The notes: generated from the letters alone by a model not told the origin. A DNA stretch of 64,000 nucleotides from Candidatus Gastranaerophilales bacterium (GCA_944325175.1 CALUYZ010000002.1:1-64000); one strand, 5' to 3'. Positions 27,780-36,439 are shown, numbered from the stretch's first letter. Numbers and translations: made by a program.

Positions 27780-28439
27780 TTATAAATACATACTTAAAAT
27801 TGATTTAACATAATTTTGTGTTTCTTTATAAGGGGGAACTCCGTTATATTTTGAAACAGCGTTCGGGCCTGCATTGTAGGCTGCAAGTGCCAAAATTTTA
27901 TTACCGTTGAACCTGTCTAACATTGATTTTAAATATCTAACCCCGCCATCAATATTTTCTTCAGGGTTCATAGGGTCTTTAACACCTAAGCCTTCAGCTG
28001 TTTTTGGCATTAATTGCATTAAGCCCATTGCCCCTGCTTTTGATTTTGCGTTTGGGTTAAAACCTGATTCTTGCTTAACAACGGCAGCTACAAGCTTTGC
28101 ATCCATATCATATTTTTCGCAGGCTCTATCTATCATATTCATAATGTCAGATTTAGAAACATTTTCAGCCTTTATTTTAGAACCAACCGAAAGTGCGCCA
28201 AAAGGAATGTTTGGCGGCGCATCCAAAGAAAAAATACTTCCTTTGTTTTGAGTTTCTTCAACCGATGTTTTTAAAACTTCATTAAAGGGTTTTGAGCCAA
28301 ACTCTTCTTCTTGTTCATTTTTTTGAACATTTTTATTTTCGTATATGGAATTAATGTAGCTGTCTAATTGCCTTGCACGACTAATTGCAGCAGCTTCACC
28401 CGATGAATTTATGTACTTTTGTATAGATGGATTAAACAT
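27780..28439 (-). CDS. Lytic transglycosylase (SLT domain), no signal peptide
   Basis: A 219-residue protein. The C-terminal 120 residues are a lysozyme-like SLT domain: catalytic Glu in [11 protein letters not shown], then [12 protein letters not shown] and LAAYNAGP. It cleaves peptidoglycan glycan strands. The N-terminal 95 residues are polar and there is no signal peptide. As first gene of the fliE-flhA operon it could be exported by the flagellar apparatus to open the wall for the rod, like the muramidase part of FlgJ. That role is inference. Confidence 0.88.
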   Translation of the reverse strand: MFNPSIQKYINSSGEAAAISRARQLDSYINSIYENKNVQKNEQEEEFGSKPFNEVLKTSVEETQNKGSIFSLDAPPNIPFGALSVGSKIKAENVSKSDIMNMIDRACEKYDMDAKLVAAVVKQESGFNPNAKSKAGAMGLMQLMPKTAEGLGVKDPMNPEENIDGGVRYLKSMLDRFNGNKILALAAYNAGPNAVSKYNGVPPYKETQNYVKSILSMYL

Positions 28440-28656
28440 TATTTAACCTGATTTCCCCAAACGTACGACAACATAATCGTACATTTGGTATTAAACTTTA
28501 CCTTTTTCCCTTTAATATCATCTAAATTAATGATTTTTTAACTTTGGTCAGAAAAATCAACCAAAAAATGTAACAAAAAATTTACAAAAACTCAAAATAA
28601 AACCTATGATATAAGCATGATAAAAAATTTAATACTATAATTAACTTGTGGACACA

Positions 28657-29154
28657 ATGAACGAAGAAAAAATTGCAATATACCCCGGTAGCTTTGACCC
28701 TGTAACAAAGGGTCATATCGACATTTTAGAACGTGCTTCCAAGATGTTTGATAAAGTTATAATTGCAGTTTTAAAAAACAACAGCAAGAAGTCTTTAATT
28801 CCCATAGAAAGCAGAGTAGACCTTATAAAAGAAGCAATTAAAGAAATTAAAAATGCCGAAGTTGATTCTTTTGACGGCTTAACGGTTGAATATGCACGAA
28901 AAAAGGGGGCTAAATTTTTAATAAGAGGTTTAAGGGCAGTTTCAGATTTTGAATATGAAATGCAGCTATCTCAAGCCAATATGTCCATAGCGCCCGATAT
29001 TGGAACCGTTTTTTTAATAACAAAGCCAAAGTACAATTTCATTTCATCAGGCATTGTTAAAGAAATTGCAAGCTATGGGGAAGATGTTTCAAAATTTGCT
29101 CCTAATTGTGTGGTAGAATATTTAAAAAGAAATAATAAGAAAGGTACAACATAA
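28657..29154 (+). CDS. coaD: Phosphopantetheine adenylyltransferase CoaD
   Basis: About 165 residues; makes dephospho-CoA from 4'-phosphopantetheine and ATP. The nucleotidyltransferase motif is YPGSFDPVTKGHIDI; RGLRAVSDFEYE and the second ATP motif ISSGIVKEI are present. An in-frame GTG lies nine bases upstream, but the ATG gives the usual length. It is followed one base later by the coiled-coil gene. Confidence 0.95.
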   Translation: MNEEKIAIYPGSFDPVTKGHIDILERASKMFDKVIIAVLKNNSKKSLIPIESRVDLIKEAIKEIKNAEVDSFDGLTVEYARKKGAKFLIRGLRAVSDFEYEMQLSQANMSIAPDIGTVFLITKPKYNFISSGIVKEIASYGEDVSKFAPNCVVEYLKRNNKKGTT

Positions 29155-29155
29155 A

Positions 29156-29740
29156 ATGGTACAAGAAGGATTGAAATTATTTGCACTTTACGACAAATTG
29201 CAAGAACTGTTAGACGAAGGATTTGACATTATCCCTTCTCATTTAATGATTGTAAAAAGTAAGGAATTAAACAGAATCGTAGATTCTTTCCCCGATGCCA
29301 TAGATGAAGGCATTAAAATGGCAAAAATGATTTTAAGAAATAAAGAAGAAATGATTCAAGACGCCAAAAATAAGGCAGAGCGAATTATTCAAGACGCAGA
29401 AAACGAAAAAAGAAGAATTTTGGATGAATCATCTCTAAGACGTGAAATGGAAGAACAGGCAAAAGCGTTCAGGGAAAAAGTTATTCAAGAATGTGAAAAT
29501 ATTAAAATGAAAGCGTTTGGAGAAGCTGAAAGCATAAGAATAGCATCAAGCGAAGAAGCCTTGAAAATGAAAGACGGCGCACAAGCTTACGCACAACAAA
29601 TTTTGGTTAAAATTGAACAAGATTTAAACAATTTATTTCAAGTGGTCAAAAACGGTCAGCAATATATAGCACAAATGCGAAACGAAAACGATGAAATGGA
29701 AAGTCGTTATCTAAGAAACGAAAACCAACAAAAAAGATAA
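29156..29740 (+). CDS. Coiled-coil protein (DivIVA/ATP synthase b-like)
   Basis: A 194-residue protein almost entirely predicted as coiled coil (about residues 55-150: DAKNKAERIIQDAENEKRRI), similar in style to DivIVA tails or F-type ATPase b subunits. There is no membrane segment, so subunit b is unlikely. It is cotranscribed with coaD and a clear terminator follows. A scaffold role is possible but not demonstrated. Confidence 0.7.
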   Translation: MVQEGLKLFALYDKLQELLDEGFDIIPSHLMIVKSKELNRIVDSFPDAIDEGIKMAKMILRNKEEMIQDAKNKAERIIQDAENEKRRILDESSLRREMEEQAKAFREKVIQECENIKMKAFGEAESIRIASSEEALKMKDGAQAYAQQILVKIEQDLNNLFQVVKNGQQYIAQMRNENDEMESRYLRNENQQKR

Positions 29741-29746
29741 GTTTAA

Positions 29747-29769
29747 AAAGCCGAAAATTTTTCGGCTTT
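29747..29769 (+). terminator. Rho-independent terminator
   Basis: AAAGCCGAAAA pairs with TTTTCGGCTTT immediately after the coiled-coil gene; downstream is TAATTTTAT. Confidence 0.75.
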
Positions 29770-29844
29770 AATTTTATGTAAATTGCCTGATATAAGAATC
29801 AAAAAGGGTAATTTTTAAACTTTTAATTGTGATAATATTAGTTT

Positions 29845-31137
29845 ATGCAAACTTGTATTTCAAAACAAAAAGAATTAACTATAGATGATATTATAAAATA
29901 CTATTCAAACGGCGAAAGTCAAAACCAAAGAATAGGGCTTGAATATGAAAGAATTTCAATAGATTCTAAAACATTTAAGCAGGCAAAATTTAAAAATTTG
30001 TTTGAAACAATAAAAGACTTTTCAAAAGCTAACGGTTTTGAGCTTATTTTTGACAATGAAACAATAATCGGCGCAAAAAACAATGAAGGAACTTCAATTT
30101 CACTTGAACCGGGCGGGCAATTCGAACTCAGCCTGTCGCCAAAAGCCGCCCTTTATGACATTCATTTTGCCGCACAAAATTATATAAGTCAAATTGACTA
30201 CATTGCACAAAAATACGGTATTAAATTTTTTGCAATAGGAAACCAGCCAAAAACCACATTTAAAGAAATAGAGGTTTTAGACAAAAGAAGATATAAGATA
30301 ATGGCAAATTATCTTCCAAAAATAGGGCATCTTGCCCCTGCTATGATGCGAGAAACCGCCGGTGTTCAAATTAATTTAGACTATAAAAATTCAACTGACG
30401 CCAAAAGAAAAATTAAAGCAGCGCTTTTCATAAGCCCTTTTCTAACAGGCTTTTTTGCAAACAGCCCCCTTAGAGAAAATAAACTTACAAAATATAAAAG
30501 TGTAAGGGCGCTTGCTTGGAAATACACCGGTTCTGACAGGTGTAACCTTTTTTATAAAGGCATCATAGACCATTCATATAAAAACATCTATGAACTTTAT
30601 GCAAACTATATTTTAGACGTTCCCATGATTTTTATTTCAAGAGAAAATAATTATCTTGAAATAAACGGAAAAATAACTTTCAGAGAATTTATGAAAGAAG
30701 GCTATAAGGGGCTTTTTGCCACATTAGATGATTATCTTGTTCATCAAAGCTTATGTTTTCCTGATGTCAGATTAAAAAATTGCATAGAAATAAGAAACCA
30801 TGACAGCCAAAACCTTGATGTTGCTGTTGGAATAGGGGCAATTTATAAGGGGTTATTGTATAACGATAAAGCAACTGATGAAATTTTAAATTTCTTTGCG
30901 CCTTTAACATCTTCAGACCTTGAAGAATACGGTTTTTTAGCGGCAAAATACGGAATTAATTTTAATGTTGAAAAATTAAATTTAACTGCCGATAAAATCG
31001 TAAAAAAACTTTTATATATGGCGCAATTTAACTTGGATAAAAAAGAACAAAGATACCTTGATTGGTTAATAGACCTTGCAAATTCAAAAAGATGCATTGC
31101 AGATATAATTTTAGACGGAATAAAAAGCAATTTATAA
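29845..31137 (+). CDS. gshA: Glutamate-cysteine ligase, GCS2 (plant/proteobacterial) type
   Basis: A 430-residue enzyme for gamma-glutamylcysteine synthesis, the first step to glutathione. Visible GCS2 motifs are RIGLEYE, SLEPGGQFELS, the long helix with QIDYIAQKYGI, MMRETAGVQINLDY and a late EIRNHDSQ. The length fits the family. No glutathione synthetase gene is adjacent, so the end product could be gamma-glutamylcysteine. The YbaK-like gene follows 13 bases later. Confidence 0.88.
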   Translation: MQTCISKQKELTIDDIIKYYSNGESQNQRIGLEYERISIDSKTFKQAKFKNLFETIKDFSKANGFELIFDNETIIGAKNNEGTSISLEPGGQFELSLSPKAALYDIHFAAQNYISQIDYIAQKYGIKFFAIGNQPKTTFKEIEVLDKRRYKIMANYLPKIGHLAPAMMRETAGVQINLDYKNSTDAKRKIKAALFISPFLTGFFANSPLRENKLTKYKSVRALAWKYTGSDRCNLFYKGIIDHSYKNIYELYANYILDVPMIFISRENNYLEINGKITFREFMKEGYKGLFATLDDYLVHQSLCFPDVRLKNCIEIRNHDSQNLDVAVGIGAIYKGLLYNDKATDEILNFFAPLTSSDLEEYGFLAAKYGINFNVEKLNLTADKIVKKLLYMAQFNLDKKEQRYLDWLIDLANSKRCIADIILDGIKSNL

Positions 31138-31150
31138 AAAGGAATACAAG

Positions 31151-31621
31151 TTGGAAGAAAAAACAAACGTAGCAAGAATTTTAGACAAATTAAAAATTGA
31201 ATATAAATATCATTCATACATTAATTCAGGTGCAATTTCAGGTTTAGAGGTTGCAAAATTTTTGGGAGAAGATGAAAATTCCGTCTTTAAAACACTTGTA
31301 ACAGTTGCAAAATCTAAAAAAAATTATGTTTTTATGCTGCCTGTCAACAAAGAACTTGATTTGAAAAAAGCAGCATTGGCTGTCCATGAAAAGTCTGTCG
31401 AGATGATAAAACAAAAAGATTTATTACCACAGACAGGTTACATCCACGGAGGCTGCTCTCCAATCGGTATGAAAAAACAATTTGAAACAGTTATTGACGA
31501 AAGTGCCAAAAATTTTGAAACAATAATTTTTAGTGCAGGAAAAATCGGCTATCAAATTGAACTATGCCCTATTAAGCTCAGTGAAATAATAAATGGAAAA
31601 TTTTTTGATATTTCAAAATAA
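31151..31621 (+). CDS. ybaK: YbaK/EbsC-family Cys-tRNA(Pro) deacylase
   Basis: A 156-residue editing protein that hydrolyses mischarged Cys-tRNA(Pro). The pattern FKTLVTVA, a central Lys-rich helix, GGCSPIGMKKQF and a final IFSAGKIGYQIEL are typical of YbaK. The TTG start is supported by AAAAAGGA about eight bases upstream, and no closer ATG exists. It is probably cotranscribed with gshA. Confidence 0.9.
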   Translation: MEEKTNVARILDKLKIEYKYHSYINSGAISGLEVAKFLGEDENSVFKTLVTVAKSKKNYVFMLPVNKELDLKKAALAVHEKSVEMIKQKDLLPQTGYIHGGCSPIGMKKQFETVIDESAKNFETIIFSAGKIGYQIELCPIKLSEIINGKFFDISK

Positions 31622-31623
31622 AA

Positions 31624-31645
31624 AGCCGCCTGAAACAAGGCGGCT
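31624..31645 (-). terminator. Terminator between ybaK and the response regulator
   Basis: AGCCGCC and GGCGGCT pair around a short loop. On the minus strand the hairpin runs into TTTTTATTTT, so it mainly serves the regulator gene. Confidence 0.8.
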
Positions 31646-31657
31646 ATAATCTACATT

Positions 31658-32359
31658 TTATTTTGCAGAATTTTCATCTACTAACCCCTCTTTTATGGCT
31701 TTTACAGCCGCCTGAACTCTGTCGTCAACACATAATTTTTGCAAAATCGAGCACACATGAGCCTTTGCAGTGTGGACAGAAACTATAAGTTCAGATGCAA
31801 TTTCCGTGTTTGATTTTCCTTTAACCAACAATCTTAAAACTTCTTGCTCTCTTTCCGTTAAATGCCCTTTGTCATCTTTTGTTTCTTGTTTATAAATTAA
31901 TTGTGTATTTTCAGGCTTCGGGAAAATCTTTAATGCAGTTTTGCACACATTAGGATCAAGCCAGCAAGCACCCTGATTAATTTGTTTAATAACATCTGCC
32001 AAAGTATCAGGGTCAATATCTTTCATGCAATACCCTGTTGCCCCTGCCCCTAAAGATGCCATAACTTCTTCTTCTCTGTCGTGAGATGTCAAAATTATAA
32101 CTTTTATATTTTTGTCTGAATTATTTTCCATAATTTTCATGGTTGCTTCTAATCCGTTCATATCGGGAAGCCCTAAATCCATAATGACAACATCAGGCGT
32201 CTTTTGCTCAATCATTTTAAGAGCATCTTCAGCAGTTTCAGCTTCATTTATAACTTCAATTTCTTCATGCTGATTAAGAGCACACCTTAGCCCCACCCTT
32301 GTTAATTTATAATCTTCAACAATCATTACTTTAATAGGCGCCACGCTTAATGTCGTCAT
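31658..32359 (-). CDS. NarL/FixJ-family response regulator
   Basis: A 233-residue regulator: receiver with VEDYK, phospho-acceptor Asp in VIMDLGLP and Lys in GYCMKD; LuxR-type HTH with LTEREQEVLRLL and SNTEIASELIVSV. No kinase gene is adjacent, so it is an orphan in this window. It is transcribed away from the tandem pilin-like genes, and the shared intergenic region carries a pair of inverted TGCACCAA...TTGGTGCA elements, so it may regulate them or itself. Confidence 0.93.
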   Translation of the reverse strand: MTTLSVAPIKVMIVEDYKLTRVGLRCALNQHEEIEVINEAETAEDALKMIEQKTPDVVIMDLGLPDMNGLEATMKIMENNSDKNIKVIILTSHDREEEVMASLGAGATGYCMKDIDPDTLADVIKQINQGACWLDPNVCKTALKIFPKPENTQLIYKQETKDDKGHLTEREQEVLRLLVKGKSNTEIASELIVSVHTAKAHVCSILQKLCVDDRVQAAVKAIKEGLVDENSAK

Positions 32360-32552
32360 TTACCTCTCCTTTTCGTTCTTTAAAGTATATTACCCTATCA
32401 GGCTTATTATTACTACCTTTTTAGTTATTTGAACTAATTTTATAATTCATTTTTGAAATTTAATATTGCCCGATTGGGTAGTTTAATTAAACAACTAACT
32501 TAAAAAACAACGAAAGAAAATTTCAAACATTATTCATAAACAAACAAAAAAA

Positions 32553-32723
32553 TGCACCAAAATGAATAACATTGGTGCATTTATCTTCTTTTTCTCAATA
32601 TATCATTGTTTTTAGTTTTATTCAAGAGGTGAAAAGTTTAAAACTTTTAATTTTTTTCATGCTGAAAATAGCTGAACAACAAGGCTTTTAAAGCATTGCA
32701 CCAATGTTATTCAAATTGGTGCA
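32553..32723. repeat. Pair of inverted 27-bp palindromic elements
   Basis: The element TGCACCAA-N11-TTGGTGCA occurs at 32553-32579 and, inverted, at 32697-32723. The two copies match at 25 of 27 positions. Each is itself a dyad with 8-bp arms. The second ends 25 bases before the ATG of pilin-like gene 1. They could be operators of the divergent regulator or a long-range hairpin. The rest of the roughly 390-base intergenic region is AT-rich with no gene. Confidence 0.75.
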
Positions 32724-32748
32724 AAATGTTGAAAGGAAAGCAGAAAAT

Positions 32749-33720
32749 ATGAAAAAGAAAAAAGGGTTTACACTTGCCGAAGTATTAATTACTTTAGCAA
32801 TTATAGGAATTGTTGCCGCAATTACATTACCAAGCCTACTTGTAAATGTAAACGAAAAAGCATGGGATGCACAAAAGAAAGCACTTCATGCCAGACTGGC
32901 TCAAGCAATAGGGCAAATGAACACCCTGGGCGGCTATGGAACCTACACAGAAGATGCAGAAGGCACTGCCACAGCAGATACAGCAGCTGAAAGTTTTATT
33001 TTAGATGCCCTCTCTAAGGTATATAAAATAAATAACGTTTGCGGTCCTGATAAGCTTTCTTCCTGCGGTATTCCAAGTAAAATTACAACATTAGATGCAG
33101 TTTCTGAAATTAATTTTCCAACAAAAATGAAAGAGTTAAATGCAAAACTTTTAAATGGAGGCCATTATACAGGTGAAGACGGTGACGTGGCAGACACAAA
33201 AGCTGCTGCATTTGAAACAGTTAATGGTGAATCAATAGCAGTATTCTACAATCCATTATGTAGTTCAGATACAACAGCTATTCATTATACTCAAAACAAA
33301 ATGTGCGTTAACTTTGTATATGACTTAAATGGTGCAGAAGGACCAAATCAAGTTGGTAAAGATGTTGGTTTTATCACAGCTTTCTACAATAAAAGCCCTG
33401 TTGTTGTAGCACCAATTCCATACAACACTGATTACACATCAGTTGTAAAACAATATACGGAAACATCTGGTCAAATTGATGCACCGACAGCATGTAAAAC
33501 CATGGGAGAAGACCTAAGGCTTCCTGATAGAGATGAACTAGCATCATTATTTGTTAATGCCCCACTTATCAACCTAGGTGAAAGCACTAGCTACTATTGG
33601 TCGGGCTCGGTCATTTCGCTGGGCACTTCTCGGTTAGCCTGGGGCCAGACCTTCGTTGATGGCTACCGCGGCCGTTTCGATCGTTCTAATACGCTCTACG
33701 TGCGCTGCCTCAGGAGATAA
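32749..33720 (+). CDS. Type IV pilin-like protein with variable C-terminal tip (copy 1)
   Basis: A 323-residue protein. The N terminus is a class III prepilin signal: MKKKKGFTLAEVLITLA, cleavage after Gly with Phe+1 and Glu+5, followed by the membrane helix. The body (residues 35-225) is shared with the three tandem paralogues and has paired Cys in VCGPDKLSSCG. From about residue 260 comes a DUF1566/C-type-lectin-like tip: LRLPDRDELASL, YYWSGS and final YVRCLRR. The tip codons (about 33598-33717) are much more G+C-rich and A-poor than the rest of the gene. The ATG is supported by GAAAGGAAAG. Likely a surface pseudopilin with a variable recognition tip (inference). Confidence 0.88.
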   Translation: MKKKKGFTLAEVLITLAIIGIVAAITLPSLLVNVNEKAWDAQKKALHARLAQAIGQMNTLGGYGTYTEDAEGTATADTAAESFILDALSKVYKINNVCGPDKLSSCGIPSKITTLDAVSEINFPTKMKELNAKLLNGGHYTGEDGDVADTKAAAFETVNGESIAVFYNPLCSSDTTAIHYTQNKMCVNFVYDLNGAEGPNQVGKDVGFITAFYNKSPVVVAPIPYNTDYTSVVKQYTETSGQIDAPTACKTMGEDLRLPDRDELASLFVNAPLINLGESTSYYWSGSVISLGTSRLAWGQTFVDGYRGRFDRSNTLYVRCLRR

Positions 33721-33793
33721 AAAATTTGTCATTTTGTCATTTTGCTAAAATGTGACAAGACCAAATAAATTTCTTTTCAACTTTATTAATTTT

Positions 33794-33828
33794 CAAATTA
33801 GCGCCGCCATTTAAGTGGCGCTAATTTG
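33794..33828. terminator. Hairpin after pilin-like gene 1
   Basis: CAAATTAGCGCC and GGCGCTAATTTG form a perfect 12-bp stem. No long T run follows on the plus strand, so it may act as a transcript stabiliser or weak terminator. Confidence 0.6.
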
Positions 33829-33914
33829 TAAGCGAATTGATAACAAAAATACACTAAATAAATTTCATACCCAACATTGAATACAATACAAAATAATGAT
33901 AGTATGAGAATATG

Positions 33915-33929
33915 TGAAGTTGTACTTCA
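33915..33929. promoter_or_regulatory. Palindrome TGAAGT-N3-ACTTCA upstream of pilin-like gene 2
   Basis: A 15-bp dyad within a longer conserved leader (GAATATGTGAAGT...ACTTCATTATA). It recurs at nearly the same distance (46-47 bases) from the ATG of genes 2, 3 and 4; the spacer here is TGT. Conservation across copies with a varying spacer suggests a protein-binding operator or RNA hairpin. Confidence 0.6.
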
Positions 33930-34662
33930 TTATACATTCCTATTGGAATTAATTGATATAAGAAAGGTATTTTTTATGAAAAAGAAAAAAGGCTTCACTT
34001 TAGCTGAAATTTTAATTACTTTGGCAATTATAGGAATTGTTGCAGCGATTACTTTGCCAAGTTTACTTGTAAACGTAAATGAAAAAGCATGGGATGCTCA
34101 AAAGAAAGCTCTTCATGCCAGACTGGCTCAAGCAATAGGGCAAATGAACGCATTGGGCGGATATGGAACTTATACCGAAGATGCAGAAGGCAATGCAACA
34201 GAAGATACTGCAGCAGAAAGTTTTATATTGGATGCACTATCTAAAGTTTATAAAATTAATAATGTTTGCGGACCTGATAAATTAAGTTCTTGCGGTATTC
34301 CTAGTAAAATTACAACACTGGATGCGGCATCTGAAATCAATTTTCCAACTAAAATGAGCGAATTAAACAGCAATCTTTTAAATGGAAACCATGCCCCGGG
34401 TGAAGACGGCAATATAGCAGACACAAAAGCTGCTGCATTTGAAACGGTTAACGGTGAATCAATAGCAGTTTTTTATAACCCTTTATGCAGTTCAGATACT
34501 TTAACCGCTCATTTTACTCAAAATAAAATGTGTGTTAATTTTGTATACGACTTAAATGGCAGCGAAGGACCAAACCAAGTAGGTAAAGATGTAGGGTTCA
34601 TCACGGCTTTCTATAACAGAAACCCTGTTGTAGTTGCGCCTGTTCCATACAGCACGGATTAT
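33924..34662 (+). repeat. 739-bp block repeated at 35268-36006 (pilin-like genes 2 and 3)
   Basis: By line-by-line reading this block, from the upstream palindrome through the pilin body, appears identical to 35268-36006 (offset 1344). Identity stops at ...CACGGATTAT, just before the variable C-terminal region, while intergenic and tip sequences differ. This indicates very recent duplication or gene conversion. Confidence 0.85.
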
Positions 34663-34944
34663 ACATCACTTGTGCCACAATATTCAGACAAAACCGACAC
34701 AATAGATGCACAAGCGGCATGTAAAGCAATGGGAGAAAATTTGAGACTTCCCGATAGAGATGAAATAGCATCGCTATTTGTAAATGCCCCTCTTGTCAAC
34801 AACTACAAAAATAGCAGCTATTGGTCAAGCTCAGTTTTATCTTCTGGCGCTTCGGGTATGGGTTGGAACCAAAGTTTATCTATTGGCGCCCGCGACCGTA
34901 CTACTCGCTCTAATACACGTTATGTGCGTTGCATTAGGAAATAA
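33976..34944 (+). CDS. Type IV pilin-like protein with variable C-terminal tip (copy 2)
   Basis: A 322-residue paralogue. The open frame extends 33 codons upstream, but the ATG before KKKKGFTLAEIL follows AGAAAGG and matches the other copies. The prepilin motif and body (to about residue 229) appear identical to copy 3. The tip diverges: LVNNYKNSSYWSSS, then GWNQSLSIGARDRTTRS and YVRCIRK. Variable positions use codons ending in C or T. One residue is deleted before the YW of the tip relative to the other copies. It is probably inserted by prepilin peptidase and a type II/IV system not encoded here. Confidence 0.88.
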   Translation: MKKKKGFTLAEILITLAIIGIVAAITLPSLLVNVNEKAWDAQKKALHARLAQAIGQMNALGGYGTYTEDAEGNATEDTAAESFILDALSKVYKINNVCGPDKLSSCGIPSKITTLDAASEINFPTKMSELNSNLLNGNHAPGEDGNIADTKAAAFETVNGESIAVFYNPLCSSDTLTAHFTQNKMCVNFVYDLNGSEGPNQVGKDVGFITAFYNRNPVVVAPVPYSTDYTSLVPQYSDKTDTIDAQAACKAMGENLRLPDRDEIASLFVNAPLVNNYKNSSYWSSSVLSSGASGMGWNQSLSIGARDRTTRSNTRYVRCIRK

Positions 34945-34996
34945 TCTCATTATTCTCTTTACCTAAAACAACAAATTAATTTTCAATTTTATTATC

Positions 34997-35026
34997 AAAA
35001 AGCACCACTTTAAATGGTGCTTTTTT
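34997..35026 (+). terminator. Rho-independent terminator after pilin-like gene 2
   Basis: AAAAGCACCA-CTTTAAA-TGGTGCTTTTTT. Together with the palindrome at 35259 this suggests each pilin-like gene is its own transcription unit. The rest of the 375-base gap is AT-rich and without a gene. Confidence 0.85.
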
Positions 35027-35258
35027 ATGAAAATTTTAATAACAAAAATGGCACAAAAATCGAACAATCTTAGTAAATCTCACATTTTTTCAATATAAAA
35101 ATACTTTTTAATCAGTTCATCAAATTAAAAAATTTTGATATTAACATTTTAGTTTCAAAAAAACTAAAACAATAAGGGCTTTTAGTTATTACATCAAATT
35201 TAAGTAAAAAAACATTTACATTGAAAGGAAAATAAAATAATGATAATATTAGAATATG

Positions 35259-35273
35259 TGAAGTATTACTTCA
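35259..35273. promoter_or_regulatory. Palindrome TGAAGT-N3-ACTTCA upstream of pilin-like gene 3
   Basis: Same dyad as at 33915, with spacer ATT, ending 46 bases before the ATG. The sequence 3' of the spacer is identical to that of gene 2. Confidence 0.6.
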
Positions 35274-35319
35274 TTATACATTCCTATTGGAATTAATTGA
35301 TATAAGAAAGGTATTTTTT

Positions 35320-36291
35320 ATGAAAAAGAAAAAAGGCTTCACTTTAGCTGAAATTTTAATTACTTTGGCAATTATAGGAATTGTTGCAGCGATTACTTTG
35401 CCAAGTTTACTTGTAAACGTAAATGAAAAAGCATGGGATGCTCAAAAGAAAGCTCTTCATGCCAGACTGGCTCAAGCAATAGGGCAAATGAACGCATTGG
35501 GCGGATATGGAACTTATACCGAAGATGCAGAAGGCAATGCAACAGAAGATACTGCAGCAGAAAGTTTTATATTGGATGCACTATCTAAAGTTTATAAAAT
35601 TAATAATGTTTGCGGACCTGATAAATTAAGTTCTTGCGGTATTCCTAGTAAAATTACAACACTGGATGCGGCATCTGAAATCAATTTTCCAACTAAAATG
35701 AGCGAATTAAACAGCAATCTTTTAAATGGAAACCATGCCCCGGGTGAAGACGGCAATATAGCAGACACAAAAGCTGCTGCATTTGAAACGGTTAACGGTG
35801 AATCAATAGCAGTTTTTTATAACCCTTTATGCAGTTCAGATACTTTAACCGCTCATTTTACTCAAAATAAAATGTGTGTTAATTTTGTATACGACTTAAA
35901 TGGCAGCGAAGGACCAAACCAAGTAGGTAAAGATGTAGGGTTCATCACGGCTTTCTATAACAGAAACCCTGTTGTAGTTGCGCCTGTTCCATACAGCACG
36001 GATTATGCCACCGTCATACCTAATTATTCGGCAAACTCGGGAACAATCGATGCACCGGCAGCATGTGAAACCATGGCAGAAGATTTAAGGCTTCCTAATA
36101 GAGATGAAATTGCATCGTTATTTATTAATGCTCCTCTTATTAATTTAGGCGAAACAACCCGCGCCTATTGGTCAGGTTCTATAATATCATCCGGCTCATC
36201 CGGATTAGCTTGGACTCAAGGTTTTTCTAACGGCAATCGTAACCGCAATCCACGCTCAAGTTCTACTTGGGTACGCTGTATCAAAAAATAA
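35320..36291 (+). CDS. Type IV pilin-like protein with variable C-terminal tip (copy 3)
   Basis: A 323-residue paralogue whose first 229 residues appear identical to copy 2. The tip (LRLPNRDEIASL, AYWSGS, AWTQGFSNGNRNRNPRSS, WVRCIKK) is distinct. It carries AAC/AAT codons at several positions where the other copies carry other NNC/NNT codons, so it looks closest to an unmutated template. The ATG is chosen over an in-frame codon 11 codons upstream by analogy with the other copies and the AGAAAGG site. Confidence 0.88.
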   Translation: MKKKKGFTLAEILITLAIIGIVAAITLPSLLVNVNEKAWDAQKKALHARLAQAIGQMNALGGYGTYTEDAEGNATEDTAAESFILDALSKVYKINNVCGPDKLSSCGIPSKITTLDAASEINFPTKMSELNSNLLNGNHAPGEDGNIADTKAAAFETVNGESIAVFYNPLCSSDTLTAHFTQNKMCVNFVYDLNGSEGPNQVGKDVGFITAFYNRNPVVVAPVPYSTDYATVIPNYSANSGTIDAPAACETMAEDLRLPNRDEIASLFINAPLINLGETTRAYWSGSIISSGSSGLAWTQGFSNGNRNRNPRSSSTWVRCIKK

Positions 36292-36357
36292 ATTGTAATC
36301 TTTTGTTTTACTCAATAAATAACAAATTTTCTTTTCAACTTTATTATTTTATCTTCG

Positions 36358-36386
36358 GCGTCGCTTTTTTTTAAGTGACGCTTTTT
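36358..36386 (+). terminator. Terminator after pilin-like gene 3
   Basis: GCGTCGCTT pairs with AAGTGACGC (one G-T wobble), followed by TTTTT. Confidence 0.75.
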
Positions 36387-36420
36387 GTTTTTTGATGCTT
36401 TAAAAAAACGGTTTGATGAT

Positions 36421-36439
36421 GTTGGGCTGAAAGCCCAAC
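36421..36439. repeat. Short hairpin GTTGGGCT-GAA-AGCCCAAC
   Basis: A perfect 8-bp stem with a 3-base loop in the gap between pilin-like genes 3 and 4. It is not followed by a T run and could be a REP-like unit. Nothing else is recognised in this roughly 320-base gap apart from the neighbouring terminator and palindrome. Confidence 0.5.

Noticed and set aside
29156-29740. ATP synthase subunit b
   Set aside because: The coiled coil is similar, but there is no N-terminal membrane helix and no other ATP synthase gene nearby.
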